Source: Verrucomicrobiota bacterium (GTDB lineage: Bacteria > Verrucomicrobiota > Verrucomicrobiia > Limisphaerales > CAIMTB01). From it: DNA of 38,184 bases. A model generated the notes under the pieces. That model was not told where the DNA came from, did not search any database, and saw nothing but the letters and a program-made list of their open reading frames with translations. Of the stretch, positions 16,509-25,239 are shown in pieces (position 1 is the stretch's first letter; each line of letters opens with the position of its first letter). The position numbers and the translations under genes were made by a program. The stretch lies in the NCBI GenBank assembly GCA_963205105.1, contig CAUJJW010000309.1:1-38184 (forward strand). The letters run 5' to 3'.

Positions 16509-17411
16509 ATGAGCACGCAGAACGCCTTTAGCATGGTGGCGCTCTTTTACTCCGTGGCGAACCTGGGGTCCATGGGTCTCGAGCTCAACCTGCGCGAAAC
16601 CCTCAAGTCCTTGCGGAGCTTCCGGATTCTGGCTCTCACCCTCGGGTGGTGCTGGGTGGTCGGTCCGGCCTTGGCGGTCCTGCTGACGAAGGTCCTGCCG
16701 ATGGCGGAACCCTACGCCGTGGGGTTGATTCTTTTCGGTCTGGCGCCCACCGCGCCGATGTTGCCGATCCTCATCCGCAAGGCCAGGGCCGACATTTCCC
16801 TCGCGGCCGCGATCTTGCCGCTTGCCGTGGTCAGCACCGTGATCCTGATGCCGTTGCTCGCGCCGCTCCTGATCCCAGGGCTGACGTTGAGCAGTTGGGC
16901 GATCGGGAAGCCTCTCCTGCTGACCGTGCTGCTGCCGATCGTGATCGGCGTGGCCATCAAAGTTTACGCGACGCGGGTGGCCGACAAGATCTTCCCGTGG
17001 GTTAAAAAGATCGCCGGAATTTCCACGTTGCTCCTGCTCTGCTTCGTGGTGCTCGTGAACTGGCGGGTGCTCCTCAGCACCCTGGGCAGTTTTGCCATCG
17101 CGGCCCAGGTCCTGTTTATCCTCGGCTTGGCGCTGATGTCTTACACCTTCGGTTTCGGCCTGAATCAGGCCCAACGCGGCGCCATGGCGCTGGGAGTATG
17201 CTCGCGCAATGGCAGCGCCATGCTGATGGCAGTCACCGCCTTTCCGGTCATCGATCCGAAGTTGATGGCCATGGCGCTCCTGGCAGTCCCGGTGCCGGTG
17301 ATCGTCTGGCTGGCCTTATCGCGTTTCTTCGCGTCCCGCGCTAGCCCATCCCGCACCGAAGGCGTGGCGGGAATGACTGTGCCGAGAACGTCACCCAACC
17401 GCACACCATGA
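16509..17411 (+). CDS. BASS-family transporter 2
   Basis: A 300-residue homologue of the preceding gene, starting at ATG 16509 with AGGA six bases upstream. It shows FYSVANLGSMGLELNLRETL, LFGLAPTAPMLPILIRKARAD and FGLNQAQRGAMALGVCSRNGSAMLMA, matching the same positions of transporter 1. The GTRN of copy 1 is CSRN here. BASS proteins usually work alone, so two adjacent and diverged copies suggest either different substrates or a heteromeric pair. It overlaps the following outer-membrane gene by ATGA, extending the operon. Confidence 0.82.
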   Translation: MSTQNAFSMVALFYSVANLGSMGLELNLRETLKSLRSFRILALTLGWCWVVGPALAVLLTKVLPMAEPYAVGLILFGLAPTAPMLPILIRKARADISLAAAILPLAVVSTVILMPLLAPLLIPGLTLSSWAIGKPLLLTVLLPIVIGVAIKVYATRVADKIFPWVKKIAGISTLLLLCFVVLVNWRVLLSTLGSFAIAAQVLFILGLALMSYTFGFGLNQAQRGAMALGVCSRNGSAMLMAVTAFPVIDPKLMAMALLAVPVPVIVWLALSRFFASRASPSRTEGVAGMTVPRTSPNRTP

Positions 17412-18301
17412 ACTATTCCTTGTCATTGAAACCCACCGTTTTGTTCGCCGCTTGTGCCCTGCTGGCATTGGCGGCCCGGGCGCAGGTCCCATCGGGCTTT
17501 GACCGCCCACTCACCCTCCAGCCCGCCGACCCCACTGGGCAGGAAAGTGGTGCCTCGGGTGACGACCAGAAGGCGAAGGCCGCCGAGATGGCCAAGACAC
17601 TGGCGAACCCCATCGGTGCGCTGATTAGCGTGCCTCTGCAGAACAACTTCGACTTTGGGGCGGGGCCGAATGGCGAGGGTTTTCAGTACAAGCTGAACCT
17701 CCAGCCGATCGTTCCCATCACCCTGAATGAGGACTGGTTGCTCATCTCGCGCACCATTCTTCCGATCGTTTACCAGGAGAACGTGGTCGGCACATCCAGC
17801 CAGGCTGGACTGTCCGATACGTTGCAGAGCTTCTTTCTGTCGCCGGTCAAGCCAACGGGGGGCGGCTGGATCTGGGGCGCAGGGCCCGCTTTGCTGTTCC
17901 CGACTGCCACCGACGATCTGCTGGGCTCCGAGAAGTGGGGCGCCGGACCCACCGCCGTGGTGCTCAAGCAGCAGGGCAGCTGGACGTATGGTGCTTTGGC
18001 GAATCACATCTGGTCCTTCGCGGGCGAGAACGGTCGTACGGATGTCAGCGCCACCTACCTCCAGCCGTTTGTCTCCTTTGTCACGAAACAGGCCACCACG
18101 TTCACACTGAACACCGAGTCAACCTATGACTGGGAAGCCGAACAGTGGGTCGCGCCCATGAACCTCATGGTTCAGCAGTTGGTTCGAATTGGCAAACAAC
18201 CCGTCGCCCTCACCGTGGGCGGTCGCTATTACGCGGACAAACCCAACGACGGGCCGAATTGGGGGCTGCGCTTTGCGGTCATTTGCTTATTTCCCAAGTA
18301 G
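17408..18301 (+). CDS. Outer-membrane beta-barrel protein, phenol-degradation MetA/transporter-like
   Basis: A 297-residue exported protein. The signal peptide is LKPTVLFAACALLALAARA, cleaved before QVPSG. The mature part starts with a polar, Ala-rich stretch, then alternating strands: NPIGALISVPLQNNFDFGAG, YKLNLQPIVPITLNEDW, WIWGAGPALLFPTATDD, and a C-terminal strand ending in LRFAVICLFPK. This matches the MetA-pathway-of-phenol-degradation/transporter-like barrel family seen beside aromatic-compound and organic-anion uptake genes. It would provide passage through the outer membrane for the substrates of the transporters on either side. It is three bases from the SulP gene. Confidence 0.65.
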   Translation: MNYSLSLKPTVLFAACALLALAARAQVPSGFDRPLTLQPADPTGQESGASGDDQKAKAAEMAKTLANPIGALISVPLQNNFDFGAGPNGEGFQYKLNLQPIVPITLNEDWLLISRTILPIVYQENVVGTSSQAGLSDTLQSFFLSPVKPTGGGWIWGAGPALLFPTATDDLLGSEKWGAGPTAVVLKQQGSWTYGALANHIWSFAGENGRTDVSATYLQPFVSFVTKQATTFTLNTESTYDWEAEQWVAPMNLMVQQLVRIGKQPVALTVGGRYYADKPNDGPNWGLRFAVICLFPK

Positions 18302-18304
18302 TCC

Positions 18305-20122
18305 ATGAAGAACTCGATCCTCTCCACAATCACGTGGCCCCGCCCGTTCGCGGGACTGAGAGGGATCACCCTGGCCGACCTGCCGCGGGAGGTCTCGGCC
18401 GGTCTCACACTGGCCGCCCTCATGATCCCGCTGAATATCGGCTACGCCCAGGTGGCTGGACTGCCGCCCGCGGCCGGTCTATACGCGGCCATCGTTCCGC
18501 TGATTGTCTTCGCCCTGCTTGCCAGTTCCCGGCACCTGGTCACGAGCCCTGACGCCTCCATGGCCAGTTTAGTCGGGGCCACCCTCGTGGCCTTCGCCAT
18601 GCCCGGGGATCCCCTCCGCCTGCAGTACGCCCTTGCGTTGGCGGTGGTGTGCTCGCTGATTTTCTTCGTCTTTTGGCTCTTCCGTTTGGCGTTCCTTGCC
18701 AACTTCCTTTCGCGCGCGGTCATGGCGGGTTTCATCACAGGACTGGGCGTCGAAGTATTTACCAACCAGGTCAGAAAGATTCTCGCCGCTCCTCATGGGG
18801 ACGAGGTGGCTTCGGGCTTGTTGGCGGCGGCGGAGCACCTTAAGGAGACCCTAGCGACGTCGGTGCAAACCGAGGGTTACTTCGTGGAGGTCCTGGCGCT
18901 GTTCCACTCGATTCCGCAAGCCAATCTCTATTCGGTTGCCGTTGGGGTAAGCGCGTTTCTGATCGTCAGGCTCATGAAACGCTACGCGCCAAAGGTTCCC
19001 GGGGCGTTGGTGGCCCTGGTTGTGCTGACCACCGTCGTCGCGGTGCTGGACCTCCCGTCGAAGGGTGTTGGCGTTCTTGGCAACGCGGTTCCCTCCGGGC
19101 TTCCGTCGCTGACCCTCCCGACCATCCCACTAACCGATTACCTGCGGCTGGTTCCGGGTGCCCTGGCCATTGTCGCCATTCTTCTCTGCGAAGGACTGCT
19201 GGTGGTGCGCAGCTACAGCAACAAGTACGGCTACAAGGCCGACGGCGATCAGATGCTGTTTGCCTACGGCGCCGCCAACCTGGCAGCCGGGTTCACCGGA
19301 TCCCTGCTCACGGGCAACAGCCCGTCCCGCTCGGCGGCCATGGACGGTGCCGGAGCGCGCACCCAGTTGCCCAGTCTAGTAGCAGCCGTGACTATCGCCG
19401 TGGTCATGCTCTTCTTTACTGGCCTGTTGGCGTACCTACCGAATGCTGTCCTGGCCGGAATCGTCGCCAACGCAGTGCTGTCGCTGATCGAGGTCCACGA
19501 GTTCCGCGAGCTTTGGCGGATGCGCCGTTCGGAATTCTGGATTGCCGTGGTTTGCTTCTTGAGTGTGCTGGCCCTCGGCCCATTGCGTGCAGTCGTCATC
19601 GCTTTTCTGATGTCGACGATTGATGTGATCCGGCGGGCATCGCGTCCGGAGACCTCGGCGCTCCTGGAAGTAGCCGACGGCAGTCACTTCCTCCCCGTCG
19701 CCGACGGGGCAGCCTCCAGTTCCTCAGGCCTGATGGTTTATCGATTCGGCGCCCCACTCTACTTTGCCAACGCGAACCGTTTTCTGGACGACGTCGAACG
19801 CCTGGTTACCCATGCGCCTACCCCTGTCCGTTGGTTCGTGCTGGATGCGCAGGCGATGGTCGACGTCGACACCACGGGTGCGGGGGTTCTGCGTCAGGCG
19901 ATTACCTTGCTGAAGCAGCGCAACATCACCTTCGCTGTCAGCCGCGCCGACCGTGCCTTCCGCCTTTGGCTGGATCGGTACCATCTCACAGAATTGCTGG
20001 CCGAGGATCGATTCTACCCGACCAACCGGCACGCCGCTCAGGCGTTTCGGCGGTCGCCTGAAGGTACGACTGCGCAACCTGACATTGGCTCGATGAACAA
20101 ACGTGATGAAGCAGACGCTTGA
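18305..20122 (+). CDS. SulP-family sulfate/anion transporter with STAS domain
   Basis: A 605-residue SLC26/SulP protein. The signature near the start is LADLPREVSAGLTLAALMIPLNIGYAQVAGLPPAAGLYA (two parts), followed by SRHLVTSPDASMASLVGATL and the conserved SLLTGNSPSRSAAMDGAGARTQL. The C-terminal STAS domain runs from about residue 475, with VYRFGAPLYFANANRFLDDV and FVLDAQAMVDVDTTGAGVLR. SulP members carry sulfate, bicarbonate or other anions, often with H+ or Na+. In this array a sulfate or sulfite role is likely: import of sulfate or export of the oxidised sulfur product. Bicarbonate or dicarboxylate transport remains possible. Confidence 0.88.
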   Translation: MKNSILSTITWPRPFAGLRGITLADLPREVSAGLTLAALMIPLNIGYAQVAGLPPAAGLYAAIVPLIVFALLASSRHLVTSPDASMASLVGATLVAFAMPGDPLRLQYALALAVVCSLIFFVFWLFRLAFLANFLSRAVMAGFITGLGVEVFTNQVRKILAAPHGDEVASGLLAAAEHLKETLATSVQTEGYFVEVLALFHSIPQANLYSVAVGVSAFLIVRLMKRYAPKVPGALVALVVLTTVVAVLDLPSKGVGVLGNAVPSGLPSLTLPTIPLTDYLRLVPGALAIVAILLCEGLLVVRSYSNKYGYKADGDQMLFAYGAANLAAGFTGSLLTGNSPSRSAAMDGAGARTQLPSLVAAVTIAVVMLFFTGLLAYLPNAVLAGIVANAVLSLIEVHEFRELWRMRRSEFWIAVVCFLSVLALGPLRAVVIAFLMSTIDVIRRASRPETSALLEVADGSHFLPVADGAASSSSGLMVYRFGAPLYFANANRFLDDVERLVTHAPTPVRWFVLDAQAMVDVDTTGAGVLRQAITLLKQRNITFAVSRADRAFRLWLDRYHLTELLAEDRFYPTNRHAAQAFRRSPEGTTAQPDIGSMNKRDEADA

Positions 20123-20203
20123 TGCCTAACCACTACGCTGGCGTGTGTAGCATCAAGTCCGAGTTGATGGAGAGAGTGCCGGAGACCCAAGGAATACCGT
20201 AAG

Positions 20204-20989
20204 TTGGTCGCGTTTATGACCATGCAACACCACAAGGTCTTTGCCATCCGACTGGCCTGCGGATTAGCGCTGGGTTTGATGTGTCCGCCGCCGGTGCGGG
20301 CCCAGGCGGATCAACCCATCGGCAACGAGTACCGGCTCACGCTATTCCCAAGTTATCGTATCAGCACCAACACCTACGGATTCGGCTATCTTGGTTATGT
20401 CATCAACCCCGACGATGACTTTCAGACTTTCTATCTCGGTAAGGGTGTAAACTACTTTCTCACGTCCAGGGTTCAGTTATGGGGCGGGCTGATCAGCACC
20501 TACACGGACAACGAGGAAAGTGCAAACCAGCTCGAGTTGCGGCCGTTTTCCGGTGTGAAGGTTTTCGTGCCGAACGCAATCAAGTGGAACATTTACAATT
20601 TCAGCCGCTACGAATACCGGGCCCTCGAGGACCTGGAGACGCATGACTGGAACAACTACAGCCGCATTCGCACTCGGTTCGGTGTCGAGTTCCCCCTCAC
20701 CTCGATCGAACGGGCGTGGCAACCCAAGACTTGGTATGCGCTGGCAGACGTCGAGCCCTACTACCGGTTCGACAAGGATAGGATTGACCCATTGCGTGTG
20801 CGTGGCGGCATTGCTTATGTCCTGAGCGACCGGGTCCGCGTGGAGTTTATTTACCACGCCCAATTCACTCGGCCAGCTGGCAGCAGCGGTCTGGAATACA
20901 CGGACAACATCTTTCGCCTGAACATCAAACTCGCCATGGCCAAGAAACTATTGGGGCGAGTGTTCGATAGCGGAGATGCCGATGATTGA
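20204..20989 (+). CDS. Outer-membrane beta-barrel protein, DUF2490-like
   Basis: A 261-residue exported protein with signal peptide FAIRLACGLALGLMCPPPVRA cleaved after Ala before QADQP. The body is rich in aromatic, alternating strands (FGVEFPLTSIERAW, ALADVEPYYRF, IAYVLSDRVRVEFIYHAQF) and ends in LNIKLAMAKKLLG. DUF2490-type barrels of unknown function look like this. TTG 20204 is used because AAGGA lies ten bases upstream; ATG 20216 and ATG 20222 are alternatives that leave the signal peptide unchanged. An 81-base gap separates it from the SulP gene, so it may or may not belong to the array. Confidence 0.6.
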   Translation: MVAFMTMQHHKVFAIRLACGLALGLMCPPPVRAQADQPIGNEYRLTLFPSYRISTNTYGFGYLGYVINPDDDFQTFYLGKGVNYFLTSRVQLWGGLISTYTDNEESANQLELRPFSGVKVFVPNAIKWNIYNFSRYEYRALEDLETHDWNNYSRIRTRFGVEFPLTSIERAWQPKTWYALADVEPYYRFDKDRIDPLRVRGGIAYVLSDRVRVEFIYHAQFTRPAGSSGLEYTDNIFRLNIKLAMAKKLLGRVFDSGDADD

Positions 20990-21088
20990 CGACTCGGATC
21001 GGAACGCCATGAAGCCTCTTTTCCGTCCAAACAAGCCAGATTCGGTGGCCCGCATGGCCTTCAGCAATCTGAGGCTCTCCCCCTCCCC

Positions 21089-22429
21089 ATGACTTGGATC
21101 CAACGCTACAACCTGCGGCATTATCTCCAGAATTCGATCTGGATGATGCCCGTGTGTGGCATCTTGGGCGCGCTGGTGTCGGTGAACGTTCTTCGAAGTG
21201 TCGAAGCACGCGCCGGTTGGAAGTCCGACCTGGACCCGGGGGCCGCCTTGGCGCTGTTGGGCACCCTGGCTGGATCCATGTTCACGTTCATCGTGTTCCT
21301 CTCCTCCAGCTTGTTGCTCGTGGTACAACTCGCCAGCGCCCAGCTTACCCCGCGGATCATCGGAGTTGTGTTCCGTGATCGGGTCACTCGGTCTGCCCTG
21401 ACACTGTTCACTTTCACCTTTACGTTCACACTGGCCGTCCTCGTGCGCATCCATGGCACGGTGCCGGCCGTCACGCCACATTTGGCGGCGTACCTTTGCC
21501 TGCTCAGCGTGGCGGTATTCCTGTTCCTCATCGATCATGTAGGCAAATTGATGCGCCCGAGCGGGGCGTTGCGGACGGCAGCGCGTCTGGGGCACAAGGT
21601 GATCGAGAATGTCTACCCTCGGCGGCTTTCCAAGCGCCAGGTCGAGTCAGCGGGTGCCCCGATCACCCTGGGTGGCGAGCCTGCGGGGCTGGTCACGAGC
21701 CCGAAAGACGGCATGTTGCTTGCATTTGATCTCGACGGACTCATGGCACTGGCCCGCGGGGCGGAGTGTGTGCTGGAGTTGGTGCCCCAGGTGGGGGATT
21801 TCGTGGCCGCCGGGGCCCCTCTGTTTCGCATCTTCGGAGCCAACGAAGGCCCAAAGGCCAGAGCCTTGTGTCAGTCGGTTGCCCTCGGGCAGGAACGGAC
21901 CATGGAGCAGGACCCGGCGTTCGTGTTCCGCATCCTCGTGGATATCGCGTCCAAGGGCCTTTCTGCGGCGATCAACGACCCCACCACGGCGGTGCTGGCG
22001 ATTGACCAGATTCATCACCTTTTGCGCAGTGTGGGGAACCGGCATCTCGACGAAGGCGTCGTCCGGGACCCGTCCGGGTCTCTTCGCTTGGTTCATCGAA
22101 CCCCCGACTGGGAGGATTTCGTCTGTCTCGCGGTCACCGAAATTCGTCATTTTGGCGGCACGAGCATCCAGGTGGCCCGGCGCCTCCGTGCCATGCTGGA
22201 GAACCTTATCGAGGTTCTGCCGCCGGACCGTACTGCGCTCCTGCGGGCCGAGCTAACCCTTCTGGAACGATCCGCCGGGCGATTCTTTCCCGAGCCTGCG
22301 GACCAGGCCCTGGCGGGCGTCAGCGATTTGCAGGGCGTGGGCGGAAAGCCCTTGGACGCGCCAGAGCCTGCCAACGGATACGAACTGGAAAGTGGCCGAC
22401 CCCAATACGCCTTGAAAGGACAACGATGA
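21089..22429 (+). CDS. DUF2254 family predicted membrane protein
   Basis: A 446-residue protein with four hydrophobic segments in the first 160 residues: MMPVCGILGALVSVNVL, ALLGTLAGSMFTFIVFLSSS, ALTLFTFTFTFTLAVLVRI and YLCLLSVAVFLFLIDHVGKL. The rest is soluble, with AGLVTSPKDGMLLAFDLDGL, DPAFVFRILVDIASKGLSAA and INDPTTAVLAIDQIHHLLRS, the well-conserved blocks of DUF2254. The molecular role of the family is unknown. It is coupled by ATGA to the glucosidase gene, an arrangement that links it to carbohydrate metabolism rather than to the sulfur array. Confidence 0.85.
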   Translation: MTWIQRYNLRHYLQNSIWMMPVCGILGALVSVNVLRSVEARAGWKSDLDPGAALALLGTLAGSMFTFIVFLSSSLLLVVQLASAQLTPRIIGVVFRDRVTRSALTLFTFTFTFTLAVLVRIHGTVPAVTPHLAAYLCLLSVAVFLFLIDHVGKLMRPSGALRTAARLGHKVIENVYPRRLSKRQVESAGAPITLGGEPAGLVTSPKDGMLLAFDLDGLMALARGAECVLELVPQVGDFVAAGAPLFRIFGANEGPKARALCQSVALGQERTMEQDPAFVFRILVDIASKGLSAAINDPTTAVLAIDQIHHLLRSVGNRHLDEGVVRDPSGSLRLVHRTPDWEDFVCLAVTEIRHFGGTSIQVARRLRAMLENLIEVLPPDRTALLRAELTLLERSAGRFFPEPADQALAGVSDLQGVGGKPLDAPEPANGYELESGRPQYALKGQR

Positions 22430-25239
22430 AGACATGCGAACACGGCCGACTCGAGGAAGCTCGCCAGCAGAAGATGCCCTGGAAAAAGTGGGGGCCTTAC
22501 CTGAGCGAACGACAATGGGGAACGGTACGGGAGGATTACAGCGATGACGGCGACGCCTGGAACCATTTCAGCCATGACCAGGCCAGATCGCGGGCGTACC
22601 ACTGGGGCGAGGACGGGTTGGCGGGTATTTCCGACGACAAACAACGACTCTGCTTTGCCCTCGCCCTGTGGAACGGCAAGGACCCCATTCTCAAGGAGCG
22701 CGCGTTCGGGCTGACCAACAGCGAGGGCAATCACGGCGAGGACGTAAAGGAGTACTACTTCTATCTCGACAGCACGCCGACGCACTCCTACATGAAGTAT
22801 CTCTACAAGTACCCGCATGCCGCGTACCCGTATGACCAATTAGTTCGGACCAACAGGGAGCGCAGCCGGCAGGAAGCCGAGTACGAACTTCTCAACACGG
22901 GCGTCTTTGACCAGAACCGTTACTTCGACGTGTTTGTCGAATACGGCAAGGAATCGCCCGAAGACATTCTGATCCAAATCAGTGTCCACAATCGCGGCCA
23001 GGAACCCGCGGAGATTCACGTTCTGCCGACCCTCTGGTTTCGCAATCGCTGGTCGTGGGGACGGGAGAACCCGCGGCCTGTGCTGGAAGCCGCCGACGCC
23101 AAAGCGTCGTTGATCAAGGCAAGCGATACCGATCTGGGTGAACGCTATCTGTACTGTGATGGACAGGCAGCCCTCCTCTTCACCGAGAACGAAACCAACG
23201 CGGCGCGGTTGTCCAACGCACAGAATCGCACTCCTTTCGTCAAGGATGGCATCCACAACTTCATTGTCCATGGGCGACAGGATGCGGTGAATCCCGAGAA
23301 CACAGGGACCAAGGCCGCCGCGCACTACCGCCTGACCGTCGCGGCCGGAACGTGCGAGACTGTCCGACTGCGATTGACCCCGGTACCGCCTGGGGCGCTG
23401 GTCCCGACCTATGGCAAGGGCTGCGGCGCGTTTGGGGGACACTTTGACGAAGTGATGCAAGCCCGCCGCAAGGAGGCCGATGAATTCTACGGTGAAGTCA
23501 TTCCGCGTTCGTTGGATGCCGACAAGGCCAACGTCATGCGCCAGGCCCTGGCTGGGATGCTGTGGTCCAAGCAGTACTTCTATTACGACGTGAACCGCTG
23601 GCTCGAGGAGCGGGGCAGCAATCCCTATGCGCCACTCGCCAAGCAGGCGCCGCGCAATGCGCAGTGGCACCACATGTACAACGCGGATGTTATCTCGATG
23701 CCGGACAAATGGGAGTATCCCTGGTACGCCGCTTGGGACCTCGCCTTCCATGTTCTGCCGCTCACTCTGGTGGACTTGGATTTCGGGAAGCAGCAGCTCG
23801 ACTTGATGCTAAGCGAGAATTACCTGCACCCGAATGGCCAGATCCCCGCCTACGAATGGAACTTTGGCGACGTGAATCCGCCGGTGCATCCCTGGGCCAC
23901 CATCTTCACGTACCGGCTGGAAATGGCCCGCACCGGCCGGGGTGATGTTCCATGGCTGGAGCGCAGTTTTCAGAAGCTCCTCCTCAACTTCACTTGGTGG
24001 CTCAACCGCAAGGATCGTTCCGGTAGGAACACCTTCGAGGGCGGGTTTCTCGGCCTGGACAACATCGGGGTGTTCGATCGCAGTTCGCCATTGCCGAGCG
24101 GGGGTTATCTGGAACAGGCCGACGGCACCGCCTGGATGGCCCTTTTCAGCCTGAATATGCTCGAGATCGCGGTGGAACTGGCCATGCACGACCCGACCTA
24201 CGCGGACATGGTGAACAAGTTCATGCAACACTTCGTTTCGATTGCCTCGGCCACCATTCACGCGGGTGGCAACACAGGCATGTGGGACGAGGAGGACGGC
24301 TTCTTCTACGACGTGCTTCAGCTGCCGAACGGGCAGGCCCAGCGGCTTAAGGTGCGCTCCATGGTAGGGTTGCTGCCGCTCTGTGCGGTCGCGGTCTTCG
24401 AAGGCGAGTTCCAGCTAAAGTATCCCGAGATCGCCAAGAAGTTCGAGGCCTTCATTGGCGCCCGCCCGGAGTTGAAAACCTTCATTCAAGATCCAGGCAA
24501 ACTCGGTCACTCGGGTCGCCGGCTCGGGGCGATCCTAAATGAAACCAAGCTACGCCGCGTGCTGGCCAGGATGCTGGACGAGAGTGAATTCCTCAGTCCC
24601 TATGGCATACGCGCCCTTTCGCGCTTTCATGCGGATCACCCCTACGTGTTCAACGTCGGCGGGCAGGAGTACCGCGTGCCCTATCTCCCGGGCGAATCCG
24701 ACAGCGGGATGTTCGGCGGGAACTCCAACTGGCGCGGCCCCATCTGGATGCCCGTCAACGCGCTGATCATCCGGGCGCTGGTGCAGTACTACGCCTATTA
24801 CGGCAACGAGTTCACGGTGGAATGCCCGACGGGCTCGGGGCGGCAGATGAACCTCTACCAGGTTGCCGAGGAAATCTCGAACCGCCTCGTCAGCATGTTC
24901 CTGAAGGACAATGAGGGCCGCCGTCCGGTGTTTGGAGTCGAAATGAACCTCCAGCAAGACCCGCACTGGCGCGACCATCTTCAGTTCTACGAGTACTTTC
25001 ATGGAGACAGCGGTGCCGGTCTGGGGGCCAGCCATCAGACCGGGTGGACCGGCTTCATCGCCAGGGGACTGCACTTGTTCGCGACCACCACCGCAGAGCA
25101 GGTGCTCGAACTCGGCAAAGGCGCCGCGTTTGTGGAGGTCCAGCACCAGGAGACGAACCACCAGACGGTCGCGGCAGGCCCGCGCCCTCAGGGCACCAAC
25201 CCAGAACGTCAGCCAAGAGCGCGGAGCCCAAAGAAATGA
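22426..25239 (+). CDS. GH63/MGH1-type glycoside hydrolase (glucosidase-like)
   Basis: A 937-residue cytosolic protein without a signal peptide. It starts with a beta-rich domain (WKKWGPYLSERQWGTVREDY, DLDSTPTHSYMKYLYKYP) followed by an (alpha/alpha)6 catalytic domain: QALAGMLWSKQYFYYDVNRW, YPWYAAWDLAFHVLPLTLVD, WWLNRKDRSGRNTFEGGFLG, MWDEEDGFFYDVLQLPNG, and GNSNWRGPIWMPVNALIIRA. These match bacterial GH63-related enzymes of the mannosylglycerate/glucosylglycerate hydrolase (MGH1) group, which cleave alpha-glucosides. The substrate is probably a compatible-solute glucoside or short alpha-glucan. It overlaps the dehydrogenase gene by ATGA, so released glucose may be oxidised directly by its neighbour. 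Confidence 0.85.
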   Translation: MKTCEHGRLEEARQQKMPWKKWGPYLSERQWGTVREDYSDDGDAWNHFSHDQARSRAYHWGEDGLAGISDDKQRLCFALALWNGKDPILKERAFGLTNSEGNHGEDVKEYYFYLDSTPTHSYMKYLYKYPHAAYPYDQLVRTNRERSRQEAEYELLNTGVFDQNRYFDVFVEYGKESPEDILIQISVHNRGQEPAEIHVLPTLWFRNRWSWGRENPRPVLEAADAKASLIKASDTDLGERYLYCDGQAALLFTENETNAARLSNAQNRTPFVKDGIHNFIVHGRQDAVNPENTGTKAAAHYRLTVAAGTCETVRLRLTPVPPGALVPTYGKGCGAFGGHFDEVMQARRKEADEFYGEVIPRSLDADKANVMRQALAGMLWSKQYFYYDVNRWLEERGSNPYAPLAKQAPRNAQWHHMYNADVISMPDKWEYPWYAAWDLAFHVLPLTLVDLDFGKQQLDLMLSENYLHPNGQIPAYEWNFGDVNPPVHPWATIFTYRLEMARTGRGDVPWLERSFQKLLLNFTWWLNRKDRSGRNTFEGGFLGLDNIGVFDRSSPLPSGGYLEQADGTAWMALFSLNMLEIAVELAMHDPTYADMVNKFMQHFVSIASATIHAGGNTGMWDEEDGFFYDVLQLPNGQAQRLKVRSMVGLLPLCAVAVFEGEFQLKYPEIAKKFEAFIGARPELKTFIQDPGKLGHSGRRLGAILNETKLRRVLARMLDESEFLSPYGIRALSRFHADHPYVFNVGGQEYRVPYLPGESDSGMFGGNSNWRGPIWMPVNALIIRALVQYYAYYGNEFTVECPTGSGRQMNLYQVAEEISNRLVSMFLKDNEGRRPVFGVEMNLQQDPHWRDHLQFYEYFHGDSGAGLGASHQTGWTGFIARGLHLFATTTAEQVLELGKGAAFVEVQHQETNHQTVAAGPRPQGTNPERQPRARSPKK

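Noticed and set aside
15563..17411. Arsenite efflux (ACR3) function for the BASS proteins
   Set aside because: No arsR, arsC or other arsenic gene is present, and lengths and context fit general BASS carriers better.
8419..25239. A sulfoquinovose (sulfo-EMP type) pathway using the PFK-like protein and the GH63-like hydrolase
   Set aside because: No sulfoquinovosidase, isomerase or aldolase is visible, the PFK active site is not intact, and the hydrolase sits in a separate unit.
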